Shown here one piece after another: positions 9,648 to 16,936 of a DNA stretch of 64,000 bases (positions within the stretch are counted from its first letter, which is position 1; every line of letters starts with the position of its first letter). This DNA comes from Cloacibacterium normanense. Its GTDB lineage: Bacteria > Bacteroidota > Bacteroidia > Flavobacteriales > Weeksellaceae. Below the pieces are notes generated by a model, which saw nothing but the letters and a program-made list of their open reading frames with translations, did no database searches and was not told the DNA's origin. Location: positions 558,001 to 622,000 of the forward strand of contig NZ_CP034157.1 in the NCBI RefSeq assembly GCF_003860565.1, in the 5' to 3' direction. A program made the translations under genes and the position numbers.

Positions 9648-10241
9648 TCAATTTCCAGAATTCGGCATTTTCTTCACATTGAAGTCTCCAGAATTGTTGT
9701 AGAAGGTATATTCAGAAAAATCGTCTTTTGCATTCATTCCATTTGCCGCTACAAAAATTGAACCGTCTTTATCTGTAATGAAAACGGTGTCTTTAGTGTA
9801 CATTCTTTGTTTTGCTTTGTCCCAATAAATAGACTGCATGGCAAAAGTTTGTCCTTCGTTATTAATGACTTTTACATTTCCTCTGGCTTCGTAGAATTGT
9901 TTTTTGTCAATCATTTTGGCATATTTTGCCCAAAGTTTTCCTGGAGTTTTGGGTTTTTTTGAATCATAGAATTCCAGATAGAGTCCCTTTCTTACCACTA
10001 CATAAGGAGTGTCTACAAATTCATATTCTTCTAGCAATGGTGCTTTAAAACGCACTTTTACCATTCCAGAATCTTTTTTTACAATGTCTGCATTGTAGAT
10101 GATTCTAGAAGCGAAATTGGTGCTTTTTTTATCGTTTACTTTAGCCAAATCTTCTTCGCAAGAAGTCAAAGCAAAAAATATAGCCAAACCTGAAAAGGTG
10201 ACTATATTTTTAAATAATATTCTTGAGAATTTTTTTTGCAT
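9648..10241 (-). CDS. lptC: LptC-like LPS export lipoprotein
   Basis: 197 residues from the Met of MQKKFSRILFKN. The reading frame is open further upstream, but that part overlaps the preceding gene and would hide the signal sequence. A hydrophobic stretch ends in FALTSC, a lipobox. The body has the OstA/LptC beta-jellyroll pattern: FKAPLLEEY, WAKYAKMIDKKQFYEARGNVKVINNEGQ (in parts), SIYWDKAKQRMYTKDTVFI, and GMNAKDDFSEY. In the family LptC takes LPS from the inner-membrane LptBFG complex and hands it to LptA. Gene order after an outer-membrane protein gene matches many flavobacteria. Confidence 0.8.
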   Translation of the reverse strand: MQKKFSRILFKNIVTFSGLAIFFALTSCEEDLAKVNDKKSTNFASRIIYNADIVKKDSGMVKVRFKAPLLEEYEFVDTPYVVVRKGLYLEFYDSKKPKTPGKLWAKYAKMIDKKQFYEARGNVKVINNEGQTFAMQSIYWDKAKQRMYTKDTVFITDKDGSIFVAANGMNAKDDFSEYTFYNNSGDFNVKKMPNSGN

Positions 10242-10288
10242 TTTTATAGATTTAACTATAAAATTTATGAATAAGTGTATTGTTCGGT

Positions 10289-11563
10289 TTATTCGTAAAC
10301 TCTTTTCTGGAACCATTTATCAGCAAAATTAATTCCAACTTTTACGTTGAAGAAATTCTGTTGGATAAGATTGTTTTCTAAAGTTCCTCTTCTACCAAAT
10401 TCTAATCCTAAATCTATACCGCTCATTCTTACTGCATTTGATTTTTCGAAAGGTAAAGTAACTCCAGCAGTGATTCCGTATTGGTTAATATTGGTTCCGT
10501 TTACGTTTAGATTTCCTTTTTCATAGAAAGCACCATATCTATAAACTACACGGTTAAGATAGCTTCTGAAGTCATTATAATTTGGTAAATACCAACCACC
10601 TGCAGAAATTCTATAAGAATCTTGGTAAGAAAAAGGCTGACCTAAAAACATGGTAGTAGAACCTTTCTTATAATCGATTTGAGCAGAAGCAAACCATTTT
10701 GCATCATGACCATAACCAATCCCTAAAGAAGCTTCTGTAGGAATAAGATTTTTGTCTTCGCTGGTTTTCTTTTCTATTTCGGTAACGTTTAATTTTTGGT
10801 CTAGATAATAGTAATAAGTGCTGTTTAAGAACTGAGTTTTTACATTACCAGTGGTTCCAAATGTATAGGTAGCTCCTAAGGTAAGTTTTTTATCGTTTTT
10901 AAATTTTTTCTGATAGGTAGAACCTAGCGTAAAGTTGAAAGTTTTGATTTTATTAGAAGTTTCAAAACCATTAATCAGTTCAGCATTAGAATAAGCCAGT
11001 TCTTCTACATCTGATAATTTTCCGAAGTAGAAATTACTTCTTAAACCTACTGCAAATTCTTTGTTTACTTGATAACCAAAAGCTGCTTGAATAGTACTTA
11101 GCGTACCTTCACCATAAAAACGATTTGCTTTTACAGTACTGTCTGCAAGAATTTTAGAAGTGATAATATCATATCTTTTAGAACTGTACGGTTGATATCC
11201 TAATCCAAATTTCAATTTTTTAGAAATGGGGAAAGCAATAGAAATATTAGAAAGATAATTAGAATGTTTATTAGCGCTTAATCCATTAAAATCAGATTTT
11301 AAAGATTGGTTCTCATTGGTCATTTGAACCCTGAAAGAAGTAAGCTCTAGATTGGTGTTTGCAGCAGGGTTTTTAAAGTTAAAACTATTGTTGAAATCCC
11401 AAATGTAAGCAGTGTTTATGCCGCCCATTGAATTGGTTTCTACTGAGTTATCATATTTTACTTCGCCGATACCAAATGCTGCATAAGGAGAATTACCTAA
11501 ACTTTGCGCTTCTACACTTAAACCAACAGCAATGAAAGGTAAAAGAAAAATTCTTTTTATCAT
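10289..11563 (-). CDS. Outer-membrane beta-barrel protein (function unknown)
   Basis: 424 residues with signal peptide MIKRIFLLPFIAVGLSVEAQ. It opens with SLGNSPYAAFGIGEVKYDNS and contains many alternating amphipathic strands ending in aromatic residues, a pattern seen in FadL/OmpP1-like barrels of Bacteroidota. The gene lies 47 bp upstream of lptC and is probably cotranscribed with it, which hints at a role in outer-membrane assembly or transport, but no substrate can be named. Confidence 0.75.
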   Translation of the reverse strand: MIKRIFLLPFIAVGLSVEAQSLGNSPYAAFGIGEVKYDNSVETNSMGGINTAYIWDFNNSFNFKNPAANTNLELTSFRVQMTNENQSLKSDFNGLSANKHSNYLSNISIAFPISKKLKFGLGYQPYSSKRYDIITSKILADSTVKANRFYGEGTLSTIQAAFGYQVNKEFAVGLRSNFYFGKLSDVEELAYSNAELINGFETSNKIKTFNFTLGSTYQKKFKNDKKLTLGATYTFGTTGNVKTQFLNSTYYYYLDQKLNVTEIEKKTSEDKNLIPTEASLGIGYGHDAKWFASAQIDYKKGSTTMFLGQPFSYQDSYRISAGGWYLPNYNDFRSYLNRVVYRYGAFYEKGNLNVNGTNINQYGITAGVTLPFEKSNAVRMSGIDLGLEFGRRGTLENNLIQQNFFNVKVGINFADKWFQKRVYE

Positions 11564-11730
11564 TATCTTTTTTAATTAATGCGCAAATATCTTAATTATT
11601 ACTGAAACGTGAAAGTTAATAAGCGTTAAATTTCACAGTATTAAAGACGAATAGAGTAGAAATTTTTATAAAATTAACTCAAAATCAAAAAAACTTGTAG
11701 CATCCGTCTTTTCACTTCCCGCCAAATTCT

Positions 11731-11738
11731 TATCTTTG
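11731..11738 (+). promoter_or_regulatory. Candidate -7 box of holB
   Basis: TATCTTTG matches TAnnTTTG but ends only 5 bp before the holB ATG, so a transcript from it would be nearly leaderless. No good -33 match was seen. Confidence 0.3.
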
Positions 11739-11743
11739 AAACT

Positions 11744-12862
11744 ATGAATTGGGAAGAAATTGTAGGACAAAAAAAAGTTATAGAAACGCTTAAAGATGCA
11801 ATAGATAAAGAAAGAGTAGGGCATGCTCAGTTATTTATTGGCGAAGAAGGTTTCGGCGTTTTACCATTGGCTCTGGCTTATGCTAAAGAAATTCTCAAAA
11901 GAGAAAATGAACATGCCGCTTCTAAAGTAGAGCATCTCAATCACTTAGATTTACATTTTAGTTTTCCCGTTTTTACAGAAAAAAACAATTCTTTGAGTCA
12001 AAGATTGTTTGAGGATTTCAGAAATATGATTATAGAAAATCCTTACGCTTCCATTAATGATTGGAATGAAGTGTTAGACGCTCAAAACAAGCAATTGTTT
12101 ATTTCTGCTGATGAAGTAGATGCTCTGAATCAGAAGTTTGCGCTAAAAAGTTTCGAAGGTGGAACTAAAATTCTCATTGTTTGGCGAGCCGATAAAATGA
12201 ATGTGACAGCAGCCAATAAATTTTTAAAATTTCTAGAAGAGCCACCTAAAAAGACCATTATTTTGCTTCTTGCAGAAAAAATAGACACCATTTTACCTAC
12301 TATTTTATCAAGATGTCAAGCCATAGAAGTCCCTAGAATAGATGACGAAAGTCTAGAACAAGGAATCAAAAATCAATTTGATGTTTCCGAAGAAAAAATA
12401 AAAGAAGTCATTCATCAAGTGCAAGGAAATTACAATACCGCGCTACAATTGCTTCAAAATGATTCTGCGAATGAAGAATTTGAGGAACTTTTTATCGATT
12501 GGGTGAGAAACGCTTTCATGGCGAAAAAGAAACCAGAAGTTTTGAGAAATATCGTTTTGTGGGGAAGAAATATCGCTTCTTGGAACCGAGAAAAACAGAA
12601 AAATTTCTTAGATTTTTGTTCTGAGATGTTCAGATTGGCATTATTGCAAAATTATGATGCAGAACATTTGGTTTACAAACGTTTATCTAAAAACGGATTC
12701 AACTGGGAAGCGTTTACCAATTTTATTCACGGAGCTAATATTGTAGATATTTTAGAAGAAATCTCCGATGCTGATTTGCATCTTTACAGAAATGCAAATG
12801 CCAAAATTGTTTGGACAGATTTAGGCATAAAATTAACCAGATACATTCACCGAAGTGCATAA
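11744..12862 (+). CDS. holB: DNA polymerase III delta' subunit (HolB-type clamp-loader ATPase relative)
   Basis: 372 residues. The N-terminus MNWEEIVGQKKVIETLKDAI and GHAQLFIGEEGFG are the start of the AAA+ clamp-loader fold, with a degenerate P-loop as in delta'. Further blocks are KILIVWRADKMN, KFLKFLEEPPKKTIILLLAE and TILSRCQ (the SRC motif). In the family it forms the clamp loader with DnaX and delta, opening the sliding clamp during replication. The C-terminal 150 residues are helical and lineage-specific. It sits alone on the plus strand; its terminator was split by the IS element just downstream. Confidence 0.88.
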   Translation: MNWEEIVGQKKVIETLKDAIDKERVGHAQLFIGEEGFGVLPLALAYAKEILKRENEHAASKVEHLNHLDLHFSFPVFTEKNNSLSQRLFEDFRNMIIENPYASINDWNEVLDAQNKQLFISADEVDALNQKFALKSFEGGTKILIVWRADKMNVTAANKFLKFLEEPPKKTIILLLAEKIDTILPTILSRCQAIEVPRIDDESLEQGIKNQFDVSEEKIKEVIHQVQGNYNTALQLLQNDSANEEFEELFIDWVRNAFMAKKKPEVLRNIVLWGRNIASWNREKQKNFLDFCSEMFRLALLQNYDAEHLVYKRLSKNGFNWEAFTNFIHGANIVDILEEISDADLHLYRNANAKIVWTDLGIKLTRYIHRSA

Positions 12863-12876
12863 AAAAAATCCCGAAA
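12863..12876. terminator. Left half of a terminator split by the IS element
   Basis: An A-run followed by ATCCCGA here matches TCGGGAT followed by T's at 14312-14326. Removing the insertion element restores a hairpin TCCCGA/TCGGGA with A/T flanks, a bidirectional terminator between holB and the convergent Cys/Lys-rich peptide gene. Confidence 0.7.
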
Positions 12877-12908
12877 TTTTTAGACTGCACCCAAAAGTTT
12901 AGACAAAA

Positions 12909-13697
12909 TTAAACAATATTCTCAAAGGAAAGAGTTCGGTACTGTACCGGACTCTTTCCTTTGAGATTGAGTCTTATTCTATCATTGTTGTAATAGTGAA
13001 TGTACTTCACTATTTCGATCTTAAGTTCCTGAATGGAACCAAACTTTCTGGTATAAAACATTTCTGATTTTATCGTTCCAAAAAAGTTTTCTATCACCGC
13101 ATTGTCCAAACAGTTTCCTTTTCGGGACATACTTTGAATAATACCTTTTTCTTTTAACAAGTTTTGGTAATGTTTCATTTGATATTGCCAACCTTGATCA
13201 GAATGTAGAATGATGTTTTGTGTAGATTTTACTTTTCTGAATGATTTCTTTAGCATTCTGATGATTTGGCTAAACACAGGTCTTTCAGATAAGTCAAAAC
13301 TGACAATTTCACCATTAAATAAATCGATGATTGGAGATAGGTAAAGTTTATTACCCGATACATTAAACTCTGTAACATCGGTTGCCCATTTCTGATTAGG
13401 AGTGTCCGATTTGAAATTCCTCTGTAGAACATTGGGCGCAATTTTCCCTTGCTCTCCCTTGTAAGATTTATATTTCTTCACTCGGATAATACTCTTTAAT
13501 CCTAATGTTTTCATAAGTCGTAAAACAGTTTTGTGATTAATCAAAATTCCTTTTTCTTTCAAAAGCAAAGTAATTCTTCTATAGCCCAACCTTCCTTTGT
13601 GACGATGATAAATCTGCTTAATCATTTCTTTTATTTCCGCATATTTATCTTTCATTTGAAAGCGTTTTTGATAGTAATAAAAACTGCTTCTTGCCAT
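12909..13697 (-). CDS. IS3-family transposase OrfB (DDE integrase core)
   Basis: 262 residues from the first Met; the same frame is open upstream to the slippery site at 13790-13796, so the functional protein is probably an OrfA-OrfB fusion made by -1 frameshifting. The DDE triad is visible: Asp in WATDVTEF, Asp in LHSDQGWQYQ, Glu in NAVIENFFGTIKSE. A helix-turn-helix-like HTH_21 region (IKQIYHRHKGRLGYRRITLLL) comes first. It catalyses cut-and-paste or copy-out transposition of the element. No stop or truncation was seen. Confidence 0.95.
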   Translation of the reverse strand: MARSSFYYYQKRFQMKDKYAEIKEMIKQIYHRHKGRLGYRRITLLLKEKGILINHKTVLRLMKTLGLKSIIRVKKYKSYKGEQGKIAPNVLQRNFKSDTPNQKWATDVTEFNVSGNKLYLSPIIDLFNGEIVSFDLSERPVFSQIIRMLKKSFRKVKSTQNIILHSDQGWQYQMKHYQNLLKEKGIIQSMSRKGNCLDNAVIENFFGTIKSEMFYTRKFGSIQELKIEIVKYIHYYNNDRIRLNLKGKSPVQYRTLSFENIV

Positions 13698-13738
13698 CGA
13701 TGTACAATGCAGCAGTACTGCTAAATCAAAGTCCTGCC

Positions 13739-14263
13739 TTAACTCTTCGATGGCTTTGGATTTTTCCTTTCCTGAATTAAGGCGTCTAACTTTTTTAAAA
13801 TGGCGTTCTCGGCTTCTAAATAATAAATCCTCTCCAACAGTTTTTCCTCCCTTGTTAAGGGTTTGCCTGTTTTCTTTTTTTTTCGCTTGTAATTACTCAT
13901 GGTTTTAGGTCTTCCTCTGGGTCTGTTTTCTAAACCTAAAATACCATTTTTTTTGTAATTACGCTGCCAACTAAGAATACTGGACTCCGCAGGAATATTA
14001 AACCTTCTCGACGCTTCTTTTAAACTTAAATTCTCTTTCTCAATTACTGATAAAATCTTTAATTTAAAATCTTTTGTGTAATGCGTATTGGAAAGCCGAA
14101 CAAGTCCTGAAACTCCATAAAGTTCATAAAATTTTATCCATTTACGAACCAAGGAACCACAAACTCCAATGCGTTTTCCTAAATCGTCTGTTCCAATGTC
14201 CCCTTTGTGATATCTCTTTATAGCTTTTAATTTAAAGTCTACTGAATATTTACTTTTTCCCAT
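13739..14263 (-). CDS. IS3-family OrfA (helix-turn-helix DNA-binding protein)
   Basis: 174 residues with two helix-turn-helix units: YSVDFKLKAIKRYHKGD with CGSLVRKWIKFYELYG, then KDFKLKILSVIEKE with EASRRFNIPAESSILSWQR. A basic linker RPRGRPKTMSNYKRKKKK follows, then a C-terminal helix (REEKLLERIYYLEAENAILKKL) that is leucine-zipper-like. This is the layout of IS150-group OrfA, which binds the element's ends and is fused to OrfB by frameshift. Confidence 0.93.
   Translation of the reverse strand: MGKSKYSVDFKLKAIKRYHKGDIGTDDLGKRIGVCGSLVRKWIKFYELYGVSGLVRLSNTHYTKDFKLKILSVIEKENLSLKEASRRFNIPAESSILSWQRNYKKNGILGLENRPRGRPKTMSNYKRKKKKTGKPLTREEKLLERIYYLEAENAILKKLDALIQERKNPKPSKS
13790..13796 (-). promoter_or_regulatory. 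Programmed -1 frameshift heptamer of the IS
   Basis: On the minus strand A-AAA-AAG falls exactly in the OrfA frame (codons ending TTA, AAA, AAG). A -1 slip continues into the OrfB frame, which is open from here through KSKAIEELRQDFDLAVLLH to the OrfB domain. This is the standard IS3-family signal. Confidence 0.85.
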
Positions 14264-14270
14264 AAAAAAT

Positions 14271-14300
14271 GCCCCTAAAAAGTGTCTAACTTTTTGGGGC
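14271..14300. other. Subterminal hairpin inside the right end of the IS
   Basis: GCCCC-T-AAAAAGT pairs with ACTTTTTGGGGC across a 5-base loop, with one bulged base. It partly overlaps the right inverted repeat and lies just before the OrfA start, so it could limit read-through into the transposase or be a transposase site. Confidence 0.5.
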
Positions 14301-14311
14301 AGTCCATTTTC

Positions 14312-14326
14312 TCGGGATTTTATTTT
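14312..14326. terminator. Right half of the split terminator
   Basis: TCGGGAT followed by T's complements ATCCCGA at 12868-12874. In the absence of the IS it would end transcription of holB and of the facing gene. In the present arrangement both genes may lack an efficient terminator. Confidence 0.65.
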
Positions 14327-14328
14327 TA

Positions 14329-14544
14329 CTAAGCTGCTTTTTCTTTTTTAGCGGCACAACAAGATTTTTTGTCTTTGTTAGCTTCAGCTTTACAGTCTTT
14401 TTTGTCTTTAGAAGCGCATTCTTTCTTTTCTTTTGCGCTACATTCTTTTTTATCTTTTGCTGCGCAACAAGATTTTTTCGGTGTTTCTTGAGCCATTCCT
14501 AATGTAAATACTGATATGGCTAATACGGCGATGATTCTTTTCAT
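14329..14544 (-). CDS. Small secreted Cys- and Lys-rich protein
   Basis: 71 residues with signal peptide MKRIIAVLAISVFTLGMAQ, leaving about 52 residues that hold 7 cysteines and 18 lysines. The mature part is a degenerate 8-residue repeat of the type K-E/D-C-x-A/S-K-D/E-K, flanked by SCCAAK at both ends. It has no recognisable enzymatic domain. Paired cysteines suggest metal binding or disulfides, but that is inference. The ORF is real by its signal peptide, repeat structure and lack of overlap. Confidence 0.75.
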   Translation of the reverse strand: MKRIIAVLAISVFTLGMAQETPKKSCCAAKDKKECSAKEKKECASKDKKDCKAEANKDKKSCCAAKKEKAA

Positions 14545-14621
14545 ATTTTTAGAAATTATTTTGTTGAATTTTATGCAATATTAGTAAAATTTGATAATAT
14601 TTTAATAAAGTGATTTAAAAA

Positions 14622-15524
14622 TCACCATTTTTTTCTTCTTACATATATAAAGGTGATAATCACGATGAGTCCCATCAAACCTAATGTGGCAAAATACCCA
14701 TAAGGTTTTGTGATTTCTGGCATATACTCGAAATTCATGCCATAAACTCCTGCAATAAAAGTAATAGGCAAGAAATAAACCGAATAAATGGCGAGCATTT
14801 TCATGACCTGATTGGCTTTTTGGTCAGAGAGTGCCAGAAACATGCTCATTAAGTTATTGGTTTGTAGATGCAAATGGTCGAAATCACTAATGGCATCTTT
14901 ATAACTGTCTTTCAAGTCCTTTATTTCTACAGAATCTAGAGGTAGTTTTTCAAAAGAACTCACCCAATCTGATGAAAGATTCAGCACTTTCAGATTGAGT
15001 CCTACTTTTCTTTTGAAACGATAAAGCCTTTTCAACTGTGCAGAATTAGAAACGTTTTTTAGAAAAACTTCATTTTCCATTTTATCTAATTGGTCTAGAA
15101 GAATCTCGTTTTCTTGTTCAAAGGAAATAAATATTTTTTGTCCTAAATGAAGTGCTAACTGATAAGGAGTTTTGAAATTTTCTGGGTGAATTGCTATTTC
15201 TTTCAAAAGGGATTTTATCGCATCGTTTTCTATTCTGTGTACCGTAAGAATGAGATTGTCTTTCAAGAAAATTCCTAATTTGGTACTTACATCACTTATG
15301 GTATTGAGGATGAGTCTTTCGGTAGAAGTATTTAATCTGGTCAGGAAAAATTTTAGATTGCCATTGTCTTCGAATTTTGGCAAGTGATTCGGGTCTATAC
15401 AGTCTTCTAACCAATAGTGATTGATATCATATTTTTTAGAAATTTCGGCAATGTCTTCTTGCTTCATTTCTAAAATATCTATCCATTCATATTCTATGGT
15501 TTTGTGAAGTGTACTCTCTATCAT
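14622..15524 (-). CDS. corA: CorA-family magnesium/cobalt transporter
   Basis: 300 residues. The C-terminus holds two membrane helices joined by the YGMNFEYMPE loop, which contains the CorA signature GMN (first helix IYSVYFLPITFIAGVYGMN; second GYFATLGLMGLIVIITFIYV), and ends in the basic tail RRKKW. The N-terminal 230 residues form the cytoplasmic alpha/beta domain and long stalk helices. CorA channels are pentameric and import Mg2+ down the membrane potential; some members move other divalent cations. Length and topology fit the family. Divergent from fabH. Confidence 0.9.
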   Translation of the reverse strand: MIESTLHKTIEYEWIDILEMKQEDIAEISKKYDINHYWLEDCIDPNHLPKFEDNGNLKFFLTRLNTSTERLILNTISDVSTKLGIFLKDNLILTVHRIENDAIKSLLKEIAIHPENFKTPYQLALHLGQKIFISFEQENEILLDQLDKMENEVFLKNVSNSAQLKRLYRFKRKVGLNLKVLNLSSDWVSSFEKLPLDSVEIKDLKDSYKDAISDFDHLHLQTNNLMSMFLALSDQKANQVMKMLAIYSVYFLPITFIAGVYGMNFEYMPEITKPYGYFATLGLMGLIVIITFIYVRRKKW

Positions 15525-15546
15525 GGTCTAATTGCGTTAATTTTAT

Positions 15547-15554
15547 CAAATGTA
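15547..15554 (-). promoter_or_regulatory. Candidate -7 box of corA
   Basis: On the minus strand TACATTTG matches TAnnTTTG, 22 bp before the corA ATG. No clear -33 element was seen. Confidence 0.35.
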
Positions 15555-15661
15555 TAAATTTTTATAAATCTATAAAGACACATGAGTAAATAATTATTTA
15601 TTAAACATTTTAATACATGATATTTATGACTCATGTTAATTATATGTTAAAAATAAAATCT

Positions 15662-15669
15662 TACTTTTG
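15662..15669 (+). promoter_or_regulatory. Candidate -7 box of fabH
   Basis: TACTTTTG, identical to the gldJ box, ends 24 bp before the fabH ATG at 15694. Its presence argues against the TTG codon at 15667 being the start. Confidence 0.45.
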
Positions 15670-15693
15670 TACCCCACAAATTTTAAAAACTTT

Positions 15694-16716
15694 ATGATTA
15701 AGAGTGTAATAAAAGGATATGGTTATTATGTTCCTGAGAATGTGGTAACTAATGACGATTTGTCTAAGTTGATGACTACTAATGATGAGTGGATTACGGA
15801 GAGAACAGGCATCAAAGAGCGCCGTCACAGAAAAAATAGAAATGACAGCGAAGAAACGACAGCGTTTTTAGCAAAAAAAGCAGCTGAAAAGGCTCTAGAA
15901 AAAGCAAATCTAACGGCTAAAGATTTAGATTTCATCGTTTTTGCAACTTTAAGTCCAGATTATTTCTTCCCAGGAAGTGGTGTAGTTTTACAAGAAATGC
16001 TAGGTTGTGATACCATCGGTGCATTAGATGTAAGAAACCAATGCTCAGGATTTGTTTATTCTATGAGTGTTGCAGATGCCTTTATCAAAGCGGGAACTTA
16101 TAAAAATATATTAGTTGTAGGAGCTGAAGTTCATTCTTTTGGTTTAGATTTTACTGATGATGGTAGAGGTGTTTCTGTAATTTTCGGAGATGGAGCAGGA
16201 GCGATTATTCTTTCTGCAAGTGAAGACGAAAACGAAGAAGGTGTTTTAGCAGTAAACATGCACTCAGAAGGAAAATATGCTGAAGAATTAGCAGTTAAAT
16301 TTCCAGGAACCAAACTAGGTTGGATGGATAGAGTTCTTTACGAGCCAGAAGCTGTAGAAAGACAAGATATTTATCCAGTGATGAATGGTAATTTCGTGTT
16401 TAAACATGCGGTTTCTAGATTCCCAGAAACCATGATGGAAGCCTTAACTAAAGCTGGAAAAACTCCAGAAGATTTAGATATGTTCATTCCACATCAAGCG
16501 AATTTGAGAATTGCTCAGTTTGTTCAACAAAAATTTGGTTTGCCAGACGAAAAAATATTCAATAATATTCACAAATACGGTAATACTACAGCTGCGTCTA
16601 TTCCTATCGCATTGTGTGAAGCTCTAGATCAAGGAAAAATTAATAAAGGAGATTTGGTTCTTCTTTCAGCTTTCGGAAGTGGTTTCACTTGGGGAAGCGT
16701 ACTTTTCAGATATTAA
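15694..16716 (+). CDS. fabH: FabH, beta-ketoacyl-ACP synthase III
   Basis: 340 residues from ATG (MIKSVIKGYGYYVPE). The catalytic triad is present: Cys117 in RNQCSGFVYS, His267 in IPHQANLRI, Asn297 in KYGNTTAAS. Other family blocks are TNDEWITERTGIKERR and GDGAGAIIL. FabH starts fatty acid synthesis by condensing an acyl-CoA primer with malonyl-ACP; in Bacteroidota branched primers are usual, but specificity cannot be read here. An upstream TTG start at 15667 lies inside the promoter box and was rejected. Followed by a strong terminator. Confidence 0.95.
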   Translation: MIKSVIKGYGYYVPENVVTNDDLSKLMTTNDEWITERTGIKERRHRKNRNDSEETTAFLAKKAAEKALEKANLTAKDLDFIVFATLSPDYFFPGSGVVLQEMLGCDTIGALDVRNQCSGFVYSMSVADAFIKAGTYKNILVVGAEVHSFGLDFTDDGRGVSVIFGDGAGAIILSASEDENEEGVLAVNMHSEGKYAEELAVKFPGTKLGWMDRVLYEPEAVERQDIYPVMNGNFVFKHAVSRFPETMMEALTKAGKTPEDLDMFIPHQANLRIAQFVQQKFGLPDEKIFNNIHKYGNTTAASIPIALCEALDQGKINKGDLVLLSAFGSGFTWGSVLFRY

Positions 16717-16740
16717 TTTGATTAATCCATGATAATTAAG

Positions 16741-16771
16741 ACCTTTCAGTATTTTCTGAAAGGTTTTTTTT
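16741..16771 (+). terminator. Terminator after fabH
   Basis: ACCTTTCAG pairs perfectly with CTGAAAGGT across a 6-base loop and is followed by eight T's. Confidence 0.88.
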
Positions 16772-16829
16772 GTAACTAAAGTGACAAAATCGAAAAATAA
16801 TTACCCTCTTTTTATTAATTTTATATGAT

Positions 16830-16849
16830 ATTTATCAAAATTGATAAAT
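16830..16849. promoter_or_regulatory. 20-bp palindrome upstream of ppdK, possible operator
   Basis: ATTTATCAA-AA-TTGATAAAT is a perfect inverted repeat with 9-bp arms. It ends 39 bp before the candidate ppdK -7 box, where an activator of the Crp/Fnr type could bind. There is no T-tail, so it is not a terminator. The regulator is unknown. Confidence 0.45.
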
Positions 16850-16888
16850 GTCAGCAAATAATAAAGGAATTTATTATAAGGTAGTTTG

Positions 16889-16896
16889 TAATTTTG
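16889..16896 (+). promoter_or_regulatory. Candidate -7 box of ppdK
   Basis: TAATTTTG matches TAnnTTTG, 40 bp before the ppdK ATG. The -33 region is poor, which would suit an activated promoter. Confidence 0.4.
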
Positions 16897-16936
16897 TTCC
16901 AGAAATTATAAGAGAAAAATAACAAATTAATATATT

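Larger units (their letters stand above)
12881..14306 (-). mobile_element. IS3-family (IS150-type) insertion sequence, apparently intact
   Basis: A 1426-bp element. The left end begins TAGACTGCACCCAAAAGTT and the right end, read inward on the minus strand, begins TGGACTGCCCCAAAAAGTT: imperfect terminal inverted repeats. TTTT flanks both sides (12877-12880 and 14307-14310) as a likely 4-bp target duplication, though the T-rich site makes the exact edge uncertain. It carries OrfA and OrfB with a slippery heptamer between them, both apparently undamaged, so it may still transpose. It lies in the loop of a terminator. Confidence 0.93.

Noticed and set aside
10242-10316. Longer LptC starting at 10316
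   Set aside because: It overlaps the upstream gene and would put 25 residues before the lipoprotein signal.
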